DNA from: Trichuris trichiura
Taxonomy: Eukaryota; Nematoda; Enoplea; Trichinellida; Trichuridae
Direction of reading: 5' to 3'
Length of the DNA: 64,000 bases
NCBI GenBank assembly: GCA_037903355.1
Contig: JBAJFE010000025.1
Coordinates: forward strand, 372,001-436,000
Under the pieces are notes generated by a model that had not been told where the DNA came from, searched no databases, and worked only from the letters and a program-made list of their open reading frames with translations. A program made the translations under genes and the position numbers. Positions 1 through 9,521 of the stretch are shown one piece after another; positions within the stretch are counted from its first letter, which is position 1; each line of letters starts with the position of its first letter.

Positions 1-416
1 GTTAAAAAGTTATTTGTTTTAAATGCAAATATATTAAACAAAACTAAAGCTCAATTCAAGGTACTAAGCCCAGTTGACTGATATACTTCTTTGTGTGAAC
101 GGTACCAACTATTTACTTTCCGAATAAGTTCATAAAAACGTCTGATGATGCCTGAAGCGCCTTAGAACTGGTAAGAAGCACAGTGGTGAAGTTAAGTTAC
201 ACACTGTATTTCACTTTTGACGTTTAACTGGAATAACAAATAAAGGCATCTCAAGCTCGCTAACCCTACCAAGGTTGCCACAGCCCTTCGCATTGGTAAC
301 ATTTCTGTCACAAGTGACAATAGTTGAATTACGTTTCATACCCTCAATGTTTAGCTTCATAAAACGAGTTACAATATCTTGAAATACGAAAGTCATGGGA
401 AAAACCTAAAAGTGTG
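1..416. other. no gene recognised
   Basis: Nothing coding is recognisable here on either strand; reading frames are short and lack motifs. It leads into the hairpin element that begins after the direct repeat at 417-430. Confidence 0.5.
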
Positions 417-520
417 AAGTGAGCTTTAGTCTTGAAAATGTGGTTTCTTCGTACGAGACCGTATGTTTTCACAATGCAAAAGCTTTATTATGGAATAATT
501 CCCGTTTAATGCGTGTTAAC

Positions 521-560
521 TCCGGAGCTTTCGGGTCGACCGGGACCCGTCTTCAGAGGT
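521..560 (-). ncRNA. hammerhead-ribozyme-like motif
   Basis: On the minus strand it reads CTGAAGA, C, GGGTC...GACCC, GAAA, GCTC, CGG. Core positions match the hammerhead consensus, but the helix I partner upstream is AACCT, so pairing with CGGAG is weakened. It is probably the decayed partner of the plus-strand copy in the other arm. Confidence 0.5.
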
Positions 561-610
561 TGTGAATTATGGATAGGTTGTGAATTATGATTGGTTGTGA
601 ATAATTCACA

Positions 611-653
611 ACCGCTGAAGACGGGTCTCGGTCGACCCGAAAGCTCCGGAGTT
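611..653 (+). ncRNA. hammerhead-ribozyme-like motif
   Basis: CTGAAGA (615-621) is followed by a helix II of GGGTC (623-627) with GACCC (634-638), GAAA (639-642) and GCTC (643-646). CGG (647-649) then pairs with CCG (612-614) as helix I, and further pairing of CAA with TTG is possible across a bulge. The predicted cleavage is after C646. An unpaired C follows the CTGAAGA core, as in most copies here. Ribozyme activity is inferred from consensus only. Confidence 0.65.
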
Positions 654-847
654 AACACGCATTAAACGGGAATTATTCCGTAATAAAGCTTTTGCATTAT
701 GAAAGTGAGCTTTAGTAGAAAATTTATCCGTTCACTCCCCCAGAGCGTAGCTTAGAAAATGTATCTGCAACGCTTACTCACAAACCAGATCTCTAAAATT
801 TTCACTTCGTTTCGTTAAAAATTATTAATAGAACTAACACATTAATA

Positions 848-1151
848 TTTCGAAAGACTGGGTGTCTTTTAACAGGCTTTGGTTGTTTCATAGTTGTTCT
901 TCTGGTTCACGGGTTTGGCCTGTTTGATGTTTTTTTCCAACTCCCCAACACTGCTGACGACAGAACAAGAGCAGTTCCGAAACGTACGGTATAGAAATTG
1001 TTCTGTATTTTCTCTTACAATTTGCTCATCCATTCATTGGTAGGGCACTTTGAAGTTTACTTGCAGATACATCCAACAGGCCAAACCCGTGAACCAGAAG
1101 ATCAACTATGGAACAACCAAAGCCTGCTAAAAGACACCCAGTCTTTCGAAA
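848..1151. mobile_element. A-family hairpin element, copy 1
   Basis: The ends are inverted repeats beginning TTTCGAAAGACTGGGTGTC and including the family signature GGTTCACGGGTTTGGCC / GGCCAAACCCGTGAACC. The left arm lacks the stretch with ACTTCAAAGTGCCCTACC that the right arm keeps, so the left arm has an internal deletion. One hammerhead-like motif sits at the inner edge of the arms (950-990). No clear target duplication was found. The same family recurs at 11.1, 28.95, 41.0, 44.3 and 56.4 kb. Confidence 0.75.
950..990 (+). ncRNA. hammerhead-ribozyme-like motif (A family)
   Basis: Helix I strand ACTG (950-953) is followed by CTGACGA (954-960), helix II AGAAC...GTTCC, GAAA (979-982), CGTA (983-986) and CGGT (987-990). 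ACTG and CGGT pair with one G-U. One base of helix II has changed (AGAAC where other copies have GGAAC). The two-base palindrome ACGT replaces a looped helix III. Confidence 0.6.
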
Positions 1152-3110
1152 CTTTGGCTCCTTCGCCAATCCACATAAGTAAATGCTTTTACAACCACAA
1201 CGGTATGGTCGATAGCAATTAAAAAAAATAGATATGTCAAGTAGCATTTCTTTGTTCGCATCTGCGCTGAAGACTATAAAGGGGAACATGCAATCTCCGC
1301 ATTGTTAAGAGCATAGTCCGTTTCCAAAACATTTTTAAATACTGGACAGCGACTGACTAGCAGCTATTTGCATTACTTGAAAAAGTACTCAAACTTCAAT
1401 AAGGCGTTTTAAACAGCCAAAATACCAACATCCTTAAATGAAAATGCAACATTTTGAAAAGCCTGCATAACTTTTCGTCCAAAAATAAAGTAAGAATTTA
1501 CGTTTAAAAAGTTTCTCGAAAAAACTTCTGTTGCATTGCTTCCTAGGCTCAGTAACTTTTCTGTGCCGATGGCGGACAAATTTTTTCACTTTTAATTGCC
1601 CAAATTCAGGCGTATGCTTCCTGATGTCACTGCTCACATAAAGCATGTGATATTGAAAATAGCATGAGACATTTAATGGTAAACATTATGTTTAATTCGG
1701 TGGTCATGAAGGTTTCACATGTTTCTCTGTCAGGCAGATCCTAAGATCTGCAACACTCCACTAACCACTCTACTCCATCTCGCATAGTTTCCCTGTTTGT
1801 TATGCATGCGAACAAAACCAAAATAGAATTTTTAAAGCTCTCTTGAAATTCCATAATTTCTTCACGAAAAATTTGAAACAGCTTTCTCTTGAAAGCTCTG
1901 TTCGTCATAATTTGCAAAAGCCACTCATCCAGTAAAGAAAGTATGAAATTTCGAGGCACCGTTTCAAAATAGAAGATTTCAGGCGTCCAAACAAAATACC
2001 CTCATGAGCATAATTCTGTCAGGTACACTTTTATTATCACAAGTTTAAAAGCCTTCTTCGCAATAAGGTTTTGGCATCAACATTTCGAATCATTCTACAT
2101 GCATTTGTGGTTGTTTCTGAGTAATAGAACGACGCGTCCATCGAACCATACAATACGGAAACAATTCTGTCAAATATCCTATTTAACAGTGCTTCCCGCT
2201 CATCAGCTCTAGCATATTAAGAAGGATGCATAAGGTAGAACGTTTTTGGCAATCACGGTCCCAGTCTTTCCCGAAGTGTTTGCGTATTTCAACATTCCTG
2301 AAAGTCATAAGTGCCGTTTTGCTAAGTATAACTGCGGGAAAGCATAACTTTTGCCACCATTCGCAGGAAGCGATTTTTGAACGTGTATAACTTCCTTTTG
2401 GCCAGTTAAAGTTGAGAATAACAACAGATCTTCTAACGCGTTATCTGGAGGAAAAGAGAGCCGGCGATACTACTAATGGTGGCAGTGTAGCTCTTACGCG
2501 ACTGGCTAATAGTAACAGTTAGCCTAATACGCGTAAACTTGCTTTGCTGCAAAATGCCTAAGTTGCTTAAAGTACACTTTGAAGCCGTGACTTCAAATCT
2601 CTTTCCAAAGCTACCATTGGAACATTCGACACTTGCGCCACTACAAACGATTCCTAGCCAAGCAAAGATCAAAACGCACGTTTCCCAACAATGCCGTATC
2701 GATTATGAACAGCCTCAATCTGTTTACTCTCATTTGAACGTCTTTGTTTGTTTGGATGGAAAGAGAAGTGCTTATTGGCTGGCTCGTTGGTCGGTCATGT
2801 GAAGGAAAACCGGTTTTCACCTTCTAACTTGAAAAAAGTCAGACAAACCGGTTGCTTGGTGAACAGAAACTGATCCTGCCACACTTAATCTAGCGTAATT
2901 TCCCTCCCTCCCTCTGTTCTCTGCCAAGACATTAGAAGTGTGCTCCCTTCATTGGTATCGTTCTTTGGTTCCAGGTTTAGTTTCTAAATTTACGCTTTAC
3001 CACGTATTTTCTTTGTCCGATTCGTTTTGACAGAATAATGCCTTTCCAAGTTTTCGCACGTGCAAGTATTGCCACTCTCCACATTATTCGAATTGAAGGT
3101 CATTTTTTTG
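1152..3110. other. no gene recognised
   Basis: About 2 kb between an A-family element and the cytidine deaminase gene. I see no coding motif, splice-linked frame, or RNA gene. Promoter elements of the deaminase gene should lie in the last few hundred bases, but none can be pinned down by eye. Confidence 0.4.
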
Positions 3111-3113
3111 CAG
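3101..3113 (+). promoter_or_regulatory. probable trans-splice acceptor
   Basis: A pyrimidine-rich tract ending in TTTTTTTGCAG lies 22 bases upstream of the deaminase start codon. In a nematode this is the expected position of a spliced-leader acceptor. A 5'-UTR intron is the alternative. Confidence 0.45.
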
Positions 3114-3135
3114 TTCCCTTTGACGCAGTAGAACA

Positions 3136-3540
3136 ATGAATGCTGACGATCTGCTTTCCCGTTTGATTACCTCTGCTGTTAAAGCGAAGGAACACTCGTA
3201 TTCGCCGTACAGCAAATTTAGAGTTGGTGCCGCCGTTCTCTGTCAGGACGACACTATCGCGACCGGCTGCAACATAGAGAATTGCTCTTATGGTGTTGGT
3301 GTTTGTGCCGAACAAGTGGCTATTGCCAAAGCGGTGTCCGATGGTCATACACGATTCAAAGCGATTGCCGTCAGTACCGACTGTCCCACGGTGAAAACAC
3401 CGTGCGGACGATGTCGACAGTTTCTCATAGAGTTTGGCGACATGGATTTGTACCTTGCCAACAAAGATGGTTCCACCACGCAAAAAATGACGATCGAATC
3501 ATTGCTTCCTCGAGCATTTACTCCCCGCGATCTTAATTAA
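3136..3540 (+). CDS. cda: cytidine deaminase
   Basis: An intronless 134-residue protein of normal length for the homotetrameric, zinc-dependent cytidine deaminases. These enzymes convert cytidine and deoxycytidine to uridine and deoxyuridine in pyrimidine salvage and act in the cytosol. Visible motifs are SPYSKFRVGAA near residue 24 (substrate side), NIENCSYGVGVCAEQ near residues 46-60 with the CAE catalytic segment (zinc-binding Cys and proton-shuttling Glu), and PCGRCRQ near residues 89-95, which supplies the other two zinc cysteines. The start is chosen because the first ATG after a strong AG acceptor gives exactly the family's N terminus. An AATAAA lies 174 bases after the stop. No neighbouring gene is close enough to suggest an operon. 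Lack of introns is unusual beside the other genes here, so retroposition or transfer is possible. Confidence 0.95.
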   Translation: MNADDLLSRLITSAVKAKEHSYSPYSKFRVGAAVLCQDDTIATGCNIENCSYGVGVCAEQVAIAKAVSDGHTRFKAIAVSTDCPTVKTPCGRCRQFLIEFGDMDLYLANKDGSTTQKMTIESLLPRAFTPRDLN

Positions 3541-3713
3541 ATTATTTATTGCCTTTCAACGCATCATGAAAAAGTAAAGGTCGCGCGACTTGCACCAGTA
3601 AACCGCCTTACCACTTATTTGCTCTAAAGGAGACTGTCAGTATTTCTTAAACTATAAGTAGCATCTCCTACTGGGGCTGAATTAAGTCTCAATCCGCTGT
3701 GAGATAAACATTC

Positions 3714-3719
3714 AATAAA
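3714..3719 (+). terminator. polyadenylation signal of the deaminase gene
   Basis: A canonical AATAAA lies 174 bases downstream of the stop codon, on the sense strand. Confidence 0.5.
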
Positions 3720-5669
3720 TTAATGTTACAGCTATTATTTCTGCACCTTTAAAGCATAAATATTACAGCAGTGACTTCGCAGGTGCTTTCAAGTAGCTGA
3801 GTAGATTGAGAAATAGTAAATATTGACACGGCTATGTCGGCTTAACCTCAACTGCTTCATGTACTAACAATCATAACGTCGATCTGAAGGGATATATGCA
3901 GCACACGGAGCTGTTCACTTACACAAATCCCCATCGTACATATCCGTTTAGCTCTGATGCAAAGTTGTACAAACAACGTTAAGCCGCTTCGTGGAAACAA
4001 AAACTTATTCAAGAAGCGGTAAACCCAGAGCAGTTAAACAACAAACACGCTTTGAAGTCGCCTCAATTAAATGGGTAATCGCAAAAATAAGCTACACAAA
4101 TCCTCAGCTTTATCCACTCCTAACCTAAGAACAGCAATTAGTATAATCAGTACTACTCCCGCGAAACCATAATCGAGTATTTACTTTAAGTGTTAAAAGC
4201 CACAATTATTTCTGCTCGTTATGGCTTTTCAACTCTTACGTCCCACAGTTCTGAGAGGAAGCCCTTTTACCAAAAGCTTTGAAGGAGATAAGAAGAGGCT
4301 GGGACAAAGAACAATGACACTGTATAGGGTACGGCCATCGAGCTCCCATTTTAAAACTTTGAATCAGACTTTTCTTACGTAAAAAATAGTGCAGGTTGTT
4401 TTCAGGGCAACGCTTATTTAATAAAGGTAAATGAATGACGCAAACAAAGCAGGTACACAGTGACAAAGCAACAATGTGCTCCTAAAACTTCTCCGTCGCG
4501 CAAATGCAGGCATAATACTCTAATCTGTACGGTTAGGTGCCAATAAACTGCCGACAGCCACTAATGACAGAAGGTAGCACTATTTCGAAGAAGTAAAATC
4601 ATACCGACCCATTCCAATGGTTACATTCAAACAAACAAGATAGCGTAATAAAAAACAGGCGTGAGAAATAAACAAATGAATTATTACGCTCATAAATCTT
4701 CTGCCTTTTATGATAATACAACAAACGGACGAAGTTGTTGAAAGAATGAACACAACAATTGTTCATTTCCTTCAAACCAAACATTTTTAAAGTCGAAAAA
4801 CCCACTAGTGCTCTAAAACCGGGTTGAACGTTCGAATAGTTGATAGTTACTGTTCATACGAGTACGTTACGCGCATTCTCAAGCTCCATTTAAGAAAAAA
4901 AGTATTTTTCATCGCGAACAATAATACAATGGGTTTTTAACTCCTCCATAGCTCACTAACCCAAACATTGTGTATTATAAGACGCTGCTGCTTTGAGTAC
5001 GTCATACGCACACACTTTCCCACGTCACGCGCGCAAGTGTATCCAGCTGTCAAAGTCACGCTGTTAACCTCTCTTCTAACGCGCGCTAGCCACTGCACAA
5101 TGGCATGAGACAATCAGGTTGCTCATCTACTTTTTGAATAATTATAAGTCAAGATCACATCGTCTACAGTAGTCTCTGTCTCGTTCTCCTAAATACCTTT
5201 ACTCCACCTGGCATCGTGTACTTCAAAAACGATTACGGTTACCTTGATGCCAAGAGACATTAAGGCACAACATCTAAGCAGCAATGTATCAAATTCATTC
5301 AATGCACAACTTTCAAAGTTTTCAAAAAATTATCTGATTCTCTTATTATTGAAGCTTGTTCATTTGCAGTTTTTTTCTTTAATGCACGCAGTCGTTTGAC
5401 GGATAAATCACTTGGCTGAAAGGTCGTTTTTCTCGAACGGGTGAAAATTCACAGAGTAAAACGATGAATTGGCCAAAATTCCGAATGCGTTAGAACGCTC
5501 ATTAGGTTGAAGGCTGCATAGAACGAAATGCTGAGCGGGCTTAAAGATGCAGGAAAAATTGCACTGTCCTTCCATTTCTTGCTGCGTGCTTACAGTGCGC
5601 TGTGTTCGGCTGTTTTCTTCCTGTGCGATAGGTGCCGCTCCGTAGGCGGTTTACTGTAAACCCCTGCGC
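3720..5669. other. no gene recognised
   Basis: About 1.9 kb of AT-rich sequence with no recognisable coding frame, RNA gene or repeat unit. It ends at the left edge of the large inverted repeat. Confidence 0.4.
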
Positions 5670-6692
5670 CTAAACAGCAAATTTCATCCAAGGAACATGG
5701 AATTTATTTTTCTTTAGAGCAAGTACAAGCCCATCTCCGTATCCGCTACTGATAGCCGTTGAAAGTACGCGTTAAGTTCCTAATCGGAAATTCCGATATC
5801 TCACCTTGAGGACGGCAATCTTGTATATGTGAACAGTCTCACGGATAGAATCGTATGACTTCAACTGTGTCGTACTATACATAGCACGATGAGATCATGT
5901 GCTCTCCTGTCTCGTTCCGCGTGAATAGCTTGTTTTTTCATCTAACTTATTCGTACAATTCATGCTGGATATCCGTTAATCACTTAATAATTACTTTTGT
6001 TATTTGATCGAATGGTCTTGTATACTATAGAACCTGTATTGATGGCATATTCGAACTACTATCAAGATAGGTTTTTCTCATTGACGGCATTATCAAATTG
6101 AATTGGGGTTACTTAAGAACAATTCAGTGCATCCAATCGCTGTCACTGTTGAGTGATAAGGGAACGCAAGATAATAATCACGGCTCGATGATACCGCGAA
6201 TGCATCCTTAGAAAGTCAGTAGGAACCTAAGAAGTCAGAGTACCCGCGTCGCTCAGTTCAGTTTGATTAGTCGCGTGTACAGTAGGCTATCATCATGAGA
6301 AGTTGCGTAACTTTTATGATAAAGTGCCTCATTGTAATTGTTTTGTTCTATTATTGAAATACACGAGCTTCTACTACTGCGATCAATTATTCCGGTTTAT
6401 TTCAAACTGTATCTTGCTTATGACCGCGTAGGCAAGTAAAGAAATAAGATATTGCACATGTTGATAAAGTTACTCCACGCAAATACGGCAAACGACTTCT
6501 GTTACTGAATGAAGCTTTAAGAGAACATTATCTCTACTGCTATTTGTGAACATTGGGTGTCATATTTAACGGTATTTTCATCCCGCTTTTCAGTTTATGA
6601 CTTTTCCTGTTTTTTCATGAATGCATATAATTGAAATGCATCAACGAATGAATTGGCAAATTTTCAAAAAAAATACAGGAACAAATGTTTTG

Positions 6693-6726
6693 CATGTTCC
6701 GCAGCTGCTCTTGCTCTGTCGTTGGA
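6693..6726 (-). ncRNA. decayed A-family hammerhead-like motif
   Basis: GTTCCGCAGCTGCTCTTGCTC is the reverse complement of a degenerate A-family core and mirrors 7325-7362 in the other arm. Core bases are lost, so it is a fossil only. Confidence 0.35.
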
Positions 6727-6842
6727 GATAGAAAGTACGTGTTCAGAGAGGAGTTTATATAGGACTATGTGAGCAATTGGCGTGACTGGGTTAATAAGGT
6801 GAAACATTCATCTTCAACAATACAGTTCAGTTTTGGTAAGTC

Positions 6843-7178
6843 TTCTACGGCTTTTCTCTTTTTTTGTTCGTGTTGGTGCCTGTAATTAAACGAAGAACTG
6901 CTCTACTAGCGGACAGATGAGCGATTGTTAGGAAATTGTACAGAACCAATACACTCAACTTTAAAACTGACGACAGAACTATAGCGTTCTGAAAGCTCTG
7001 AAATAAAGTTGAGTGCATTGGTTCTGTACGATTTTCCTAATAATTGCTCATCCATCCCTTGGTGGAGCAATTGTTTCATTTAATTACAGATACTAACTAA
7101 CGCAGACAAAAAGCGCGAAAGGCCGTAGAAGACCTACCAAAACCATGAAACATTATCCCGTTACGAAGCATCCTGTGT
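6843..7178. mobile_element. B-family hairpin element at the centre of the giant inverted repeat
   Basis: Inverted arms run from CTTCTACGGCTTTTC (left) to the matching region ending about 7130 (right). A one-sided tail follows on the right (CATGAAACATTATCCCGTTACGAAGCATC). A second copy of this family lies at 55857-56150. The centre is a hammerhead-like motif whose helix I is a 26-base arm. The tail recalls the A-family tail (CTATGAAACAACC...CCTGTTA), so the two families share one design. Confidence 0.7.
6938..7029 (+). ncRNA. hammerhead-ribozyme-like motif with very long helix I
   Basis: The core CTGACGA (6967-6973) is followed by helix II AGAAC (6975-6979) with GTTCT (6986-6990), GAAA (6991-6994) and GCTC (6995-6998). 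A6966 can pair with T6999; after a small internal loop, 6938-6963 pairs with 7004-7029 at 25 of 26 positions. This gives a type I-like hammerhead with only the two-base palindrome AGCT in place of helix III. The internal loop in helix I is typical of natural type I hammerheads. Activity is inferred. Confidence 0.65.
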
Positions 7179-7324
7179 TCCTGGGTGTACCTTGTGTGAA
7201 TGTCACTTCGACGGGAGGATGCGCTTACCAATAGTCCCTGTTAATAAAGACCAATTTTGCACCTTATTAACCCAATCACGTCAACTGCTCCCACAGTCCT
7301 TAGTGAATGCGCACTTTCTATCCA

Positions 7325-7362
7325 TAACGACACAGCAAGAGCAGCTCTGAAACTTACGAAAC
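7325..7362 (+). ncRNA. decayed A-family hammerhead-like motif
   Basis: CGACACAGCAAGAGCAGCTC followed by TGAAACTTACG aligns with the A-family core but has lost CTGA and part of helix II. It is the right-arm partner of 6693-6726. Confidence 0.35.
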
Positions 7363-8154
7363 ATTTGTTCCTGTATTTTTTCGAACAATTTGCTAATTTA
7401 TTCACTGATGTACTTCAATTATAAACATTCATAAAAAAACAGGGAAAGCCATAAACTGAAAAGTAGTATGAAAATACCGTTAAAATATGACACTCAATGT
7501 TCATCAATGACAATGGAGATAATATTCTCTAAAACTTTCATTCAGGAATACAGTTCGAGCGCCGTATTTGCGGAGAGTAACGATATTAACATGTACAATA
7601 CCTTATGTCTTTACTTGCCTACGCGGTCATAAGCAAGATGCAGTTTGAAATAAATCGGAATAATTGATCGCAGTAGTAGAAGCCCATGTATTCCAATAAT
7701 AGAACAAAGCAATTACGATGAGGCATTTTATCATAAAAGTTATGTAATCGTAAACTTCTCCTGATGGTGGCCCACTGTACACGCAGCTAATCGAACTGAA
7801 CTGAGCGACGCGGGTACTCTGACTTCTTAGGTTCCTACTGACTTTCGAATGCTGTATTCGTGGTATGATCCAGCTGTGATTGATGTCTTGCGTTCTTGTA
7901 TTGCTGAAAAGTGACAACGACTGGATGCACTCAATTGTTCTTTATGGCACATTCGAATTAATATCATGATTGGTCTTTCTTGTTGACGCAATTATTAAGT
8001 TAAATTGGGGTTACTTGAATACAAACTCTATGGTATACAAGACTATTCGACCAAATAAAGAAATGTAATTATTTGGAAACATAAATTCTCTTAACGGGTG
8101 TGTGAATTAGCATTGTTGCACAGATCAGCTAGCCGTTCAAAGTTTTATTATAAT

Positions 8155-8195
8155 TGCGAAGCTTTCGGGGAACACCTGTCCCCATCTTCAGCGAA
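8155..8195 (-). ncRNA. hammerhead-ribozyme-like motif
   Basis: On the minus strand it reads CTGAAGA, T, GGGGAC...GTTCCC, then CGAAA, GCTT and CGC. Helix I is reduced to two pairs, and it is the inverted partner of 8210-8250. Confidence 0.5.
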
Positions 8196-8209
8196 TGAAA
8201 AGATTTTCA

Positions 8210-8250
8210 TGCGCTGATGACGGGGACAGGTGTTCCCTGAAAGCTTCGCA
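8210..8250 (+). ncRNA. hammerhead-ribozyme-like motif
   Basis: Helix I TGCG (8210-8213) pairs perfectly with CGCA (8247-8250). Between them are CTGATGA (8214-8220), helix II GGGGAC (8222-8227) with GTTCCC (8232-8237), GAAA (8239-8242) and GCTT (8243-8246). Predicted cleavage is after T8246. This is one of the best preserved copies; its helix I bases differ from other copies while still pairing. Confidence 0.7.
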
Positions 8251-9080
8251 GTTATAATAAAACTTTGAACGGGTAGCTGATCCGTACAACAATGCTAAAA
8301 GTAATTATTAAGTGATTAACGGACATCTAGTGTGTGAACTGTATGAACCAGTCAGATGAAGGAACGAACGATTCACGCGGCGCGAGACAGGAGAGCACAT
8401 GATTTCATCGTGCTACGTATAATACGACACTGTTGAAATCATATGATTCTATCTGTAAAACTTTTCGCATATACGAGATAGTAGCTCTCAAGGTCAGACA
8501 CCGGAACCTCCGATTGGGAGTTTAACGCCTATTTTCAACAGTTATCAATAGCGGATACAGAGAAAAATTTGTATTTGCCTCAAAGAAAAAATGTACTCCA
8601 TGTGCCCTGGATAGAATTTGCTGCTAAAATACAGAAATTAAAACGTGTCGGCTAAATGCCTGCAAGCAGTTAATCTTCAGTCGGATCAGTTTCTGGACGA
8701 AAGTCTGTTCTGTTTATGTGTGGCTTAGAAAACACACAGACTTTTAAAAACTGACTAAACTGCTGCAGAACCATTCCCATTGCTATGGTATTCAAATGTT
8801 TAAAACGAGAAGTTATGTTTTACCTGATTTTTTTCTTAGTAGCAAAAATGCAGATACCCTTCTTTCAAACACTTGGCACATCGAGTTACAACACTGGCTG
8901 GATAAAAGCATAATAGTCCGTATACTTTCAGCGTATATATTTGCGGGGGGGGTTTCCTCTTATGGAGAAAGGTTTACTATTGAAAATATAACTTTTTGGT
9001 ATGGAACCATAGGTTTTCATGTTTGGATTGTTTGTGTGGAACTTGCCCCGTTGGAAATAACTAAACATTTCACTTGTAAG

Positions 9081-9118
9081 CCGTAGCTTTCAGGCCGCGC
9101 GACCCATCTTCAGTGGTA
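9081..9118 (-). ncRNA. hammerhead-ribozyme-like motif, partly decayed
   Basis: The minus strand reads CTGAAGA, TGGGTC..., then CCTGAAAGCTACGG. CTGAAGA and GAAA survive, but helix II is weakened and helix I starts with a C-A mismatch. Confidence 0.4.
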
Positions 9119-9146
9119 CTTAAAATTAATGTCTTTAATTTTCAGT

Positions 9147-9186
9147 ACCGCTGAGGATGGGTCACGCGCAACCCTATAGCTACGGT
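9147..9186 (+). ncRNA. hammerhead-ribozyme-like motif with mutated core
   Basis: Helix I ACCG (9147-9150) pairs with CGGT (9183-9186) and CTGAGGA with TGGGT...ACCC is intact, but GAAA has become TATA (9175-9178). It should be inactive; the retained helix I pairing helps define the fold. Confidence 0.5.
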
Positions 9187-9406
9187 CTCCTATTAAAATT
9201 TTTTGTATTTTGCAATGGGACAAGCTCGGTATAAAAATCCAAAAAGGTTCATTATGTTCACGTCGCTTTCAGACCAGAGCTACGTGAGCATAATAAAACT
9301 TCTTCATTGCCGCAAATATATAATGAAGCTTTTTACAACGTTTAGGATGTTAGGCTGCTTCTTTTACGGAATGCATGTACCGCTGAAAAATTTTAATTCT
9401 AATTTT

Positions 9407-9446
9407 CCCGAAGCTTTCGGGTCAAACGCGACCCGTCTTCAACGGG
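9407..9446 (-). ncRNA. hammerhead-like motif with core C to T change
   Basis: Same sequence as its inverted partner except that the invariant first core C is T, which should abolish cleavage. Confidence 0.5.
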
Positions 9447-9469
9447 CTTAAATTGAACATCAATTTAAG

Positions 9470-9509
9470 CCCGCTGAAGACGGGTCGCGTTTGACCCGAA
9501 AGCTTCGGG
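9470..9509 (+). ncRNA. hammerhead-ribozyme-like motif
   Basis: Helix I CCCG (9470-9473) pairs with CGGG (9506-9509). The core CTGAAGA (9474-9480), helix II GGGTC (9482-9486) with GACCC (9493-9497), GAAA (9498-9501) and GCTT (9502-9505) are intact. Predicted cleavage is after T9505. Confidence 0.7.
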
Positions 9510-9521
9510 AAAATTAGAATT

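Larger units (their letters stand above)
417..716. mobile_element. hairpin element with two inverted hammerhead-like motifs and 14-bp TSD
   Basis: A 14-bp direct repeat AAGTGAGCTTTAGT (417-430 and 703-716) brackets the element at 431-702. Within it, roughly 470-567 and 604-700 are near-perfect inverted arms containing CTCCGGAG, the hammerhead-like core and AAGCTTTTGCAT. The loop holds three imperfect copies of TTGTGAATTATG. About 40 bases at the left end (431-470) have no counterpart in the right arm, so the element is asymmetric. The duplication shows that it moved as a unit. Its relation to Penelope-like elements or retrozymes is inferred from the ribozyme motif. Confidence 0.75.
8065..8309. 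mobile_element. hairpin element inserted in the right arm, 9-bp TSD
   Basis: GTAATTATT at 8065-8073 and 8301-8309 flanks a 227-bp insert (8074-8300). The uninterrupted left arm of the giant repeat (TAATTACTTTTGTTATTTG near 5987) shows the empty site with one copy, so the insertion is proven by comparison within the window. Arms run from AGCATTGTTGCAC inward and meet around TGAAAAGATTTTCA. About 35 bases at the left end are unpaired, as in the element at 431-702. Confidence 0.85.
5670..8630. repeat. giant imperfect inverted repeat (~3 kb)
   Basis: The left arm (about 5670-6840) is the reverse complement of the right arm (about 7180-8630) over more than 1 kb, with scattered substitutions and small indels. 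Matching landmarks include AAACAGCAAATTTCATCC against GGATAGAATTTGCTGCTAAA at the ends and TTGCTTATGACCGCGTAGGC at 6415-6434 against its complement at 7615-7634. A hairpin element with a hammerhead-like core lies at the centre. The right arm is interrupted by a second, smaller hairpin element (8074-8300). Outer edges are approximate. The arms hold no convincing coding frame; a 96-codon minus-strand frame at 7627-7917 is probably chance. Confidence 0.85.
9081..9186. mobile_element. short hairpin element
   Basis: Left arm CCGTAGCTTTCAGG... (9081-9120) is complementary to right arm ...CCCTATAGCTACGG (9147-9186), joined by an AT-rich loop. Both arms carry a hammerhead-like motif. No target duplication could be identified. 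Confidence 0.6.
9395..9521. mobile_element. near-perfect 60-bp-arm palindrome with two hammerhead-like motifs
   Basis: Positions 9395-9454 and 9462-9521 are reverse complements at 59 of 60 positions, around a 7-base loop. The single mismatch changes the first core base of the left motif (CTGAAGA to TTGAAGA). Near identity implies either recent origin or arm-to-arm correction. Confidence 0.85.

Noticed and set aside
7627..7917. A 96-codon minus-strand gene in the giant inverted repeat
   Set aside because: The other arm has the same sequence with stops, and no motif or splice context supports coding.
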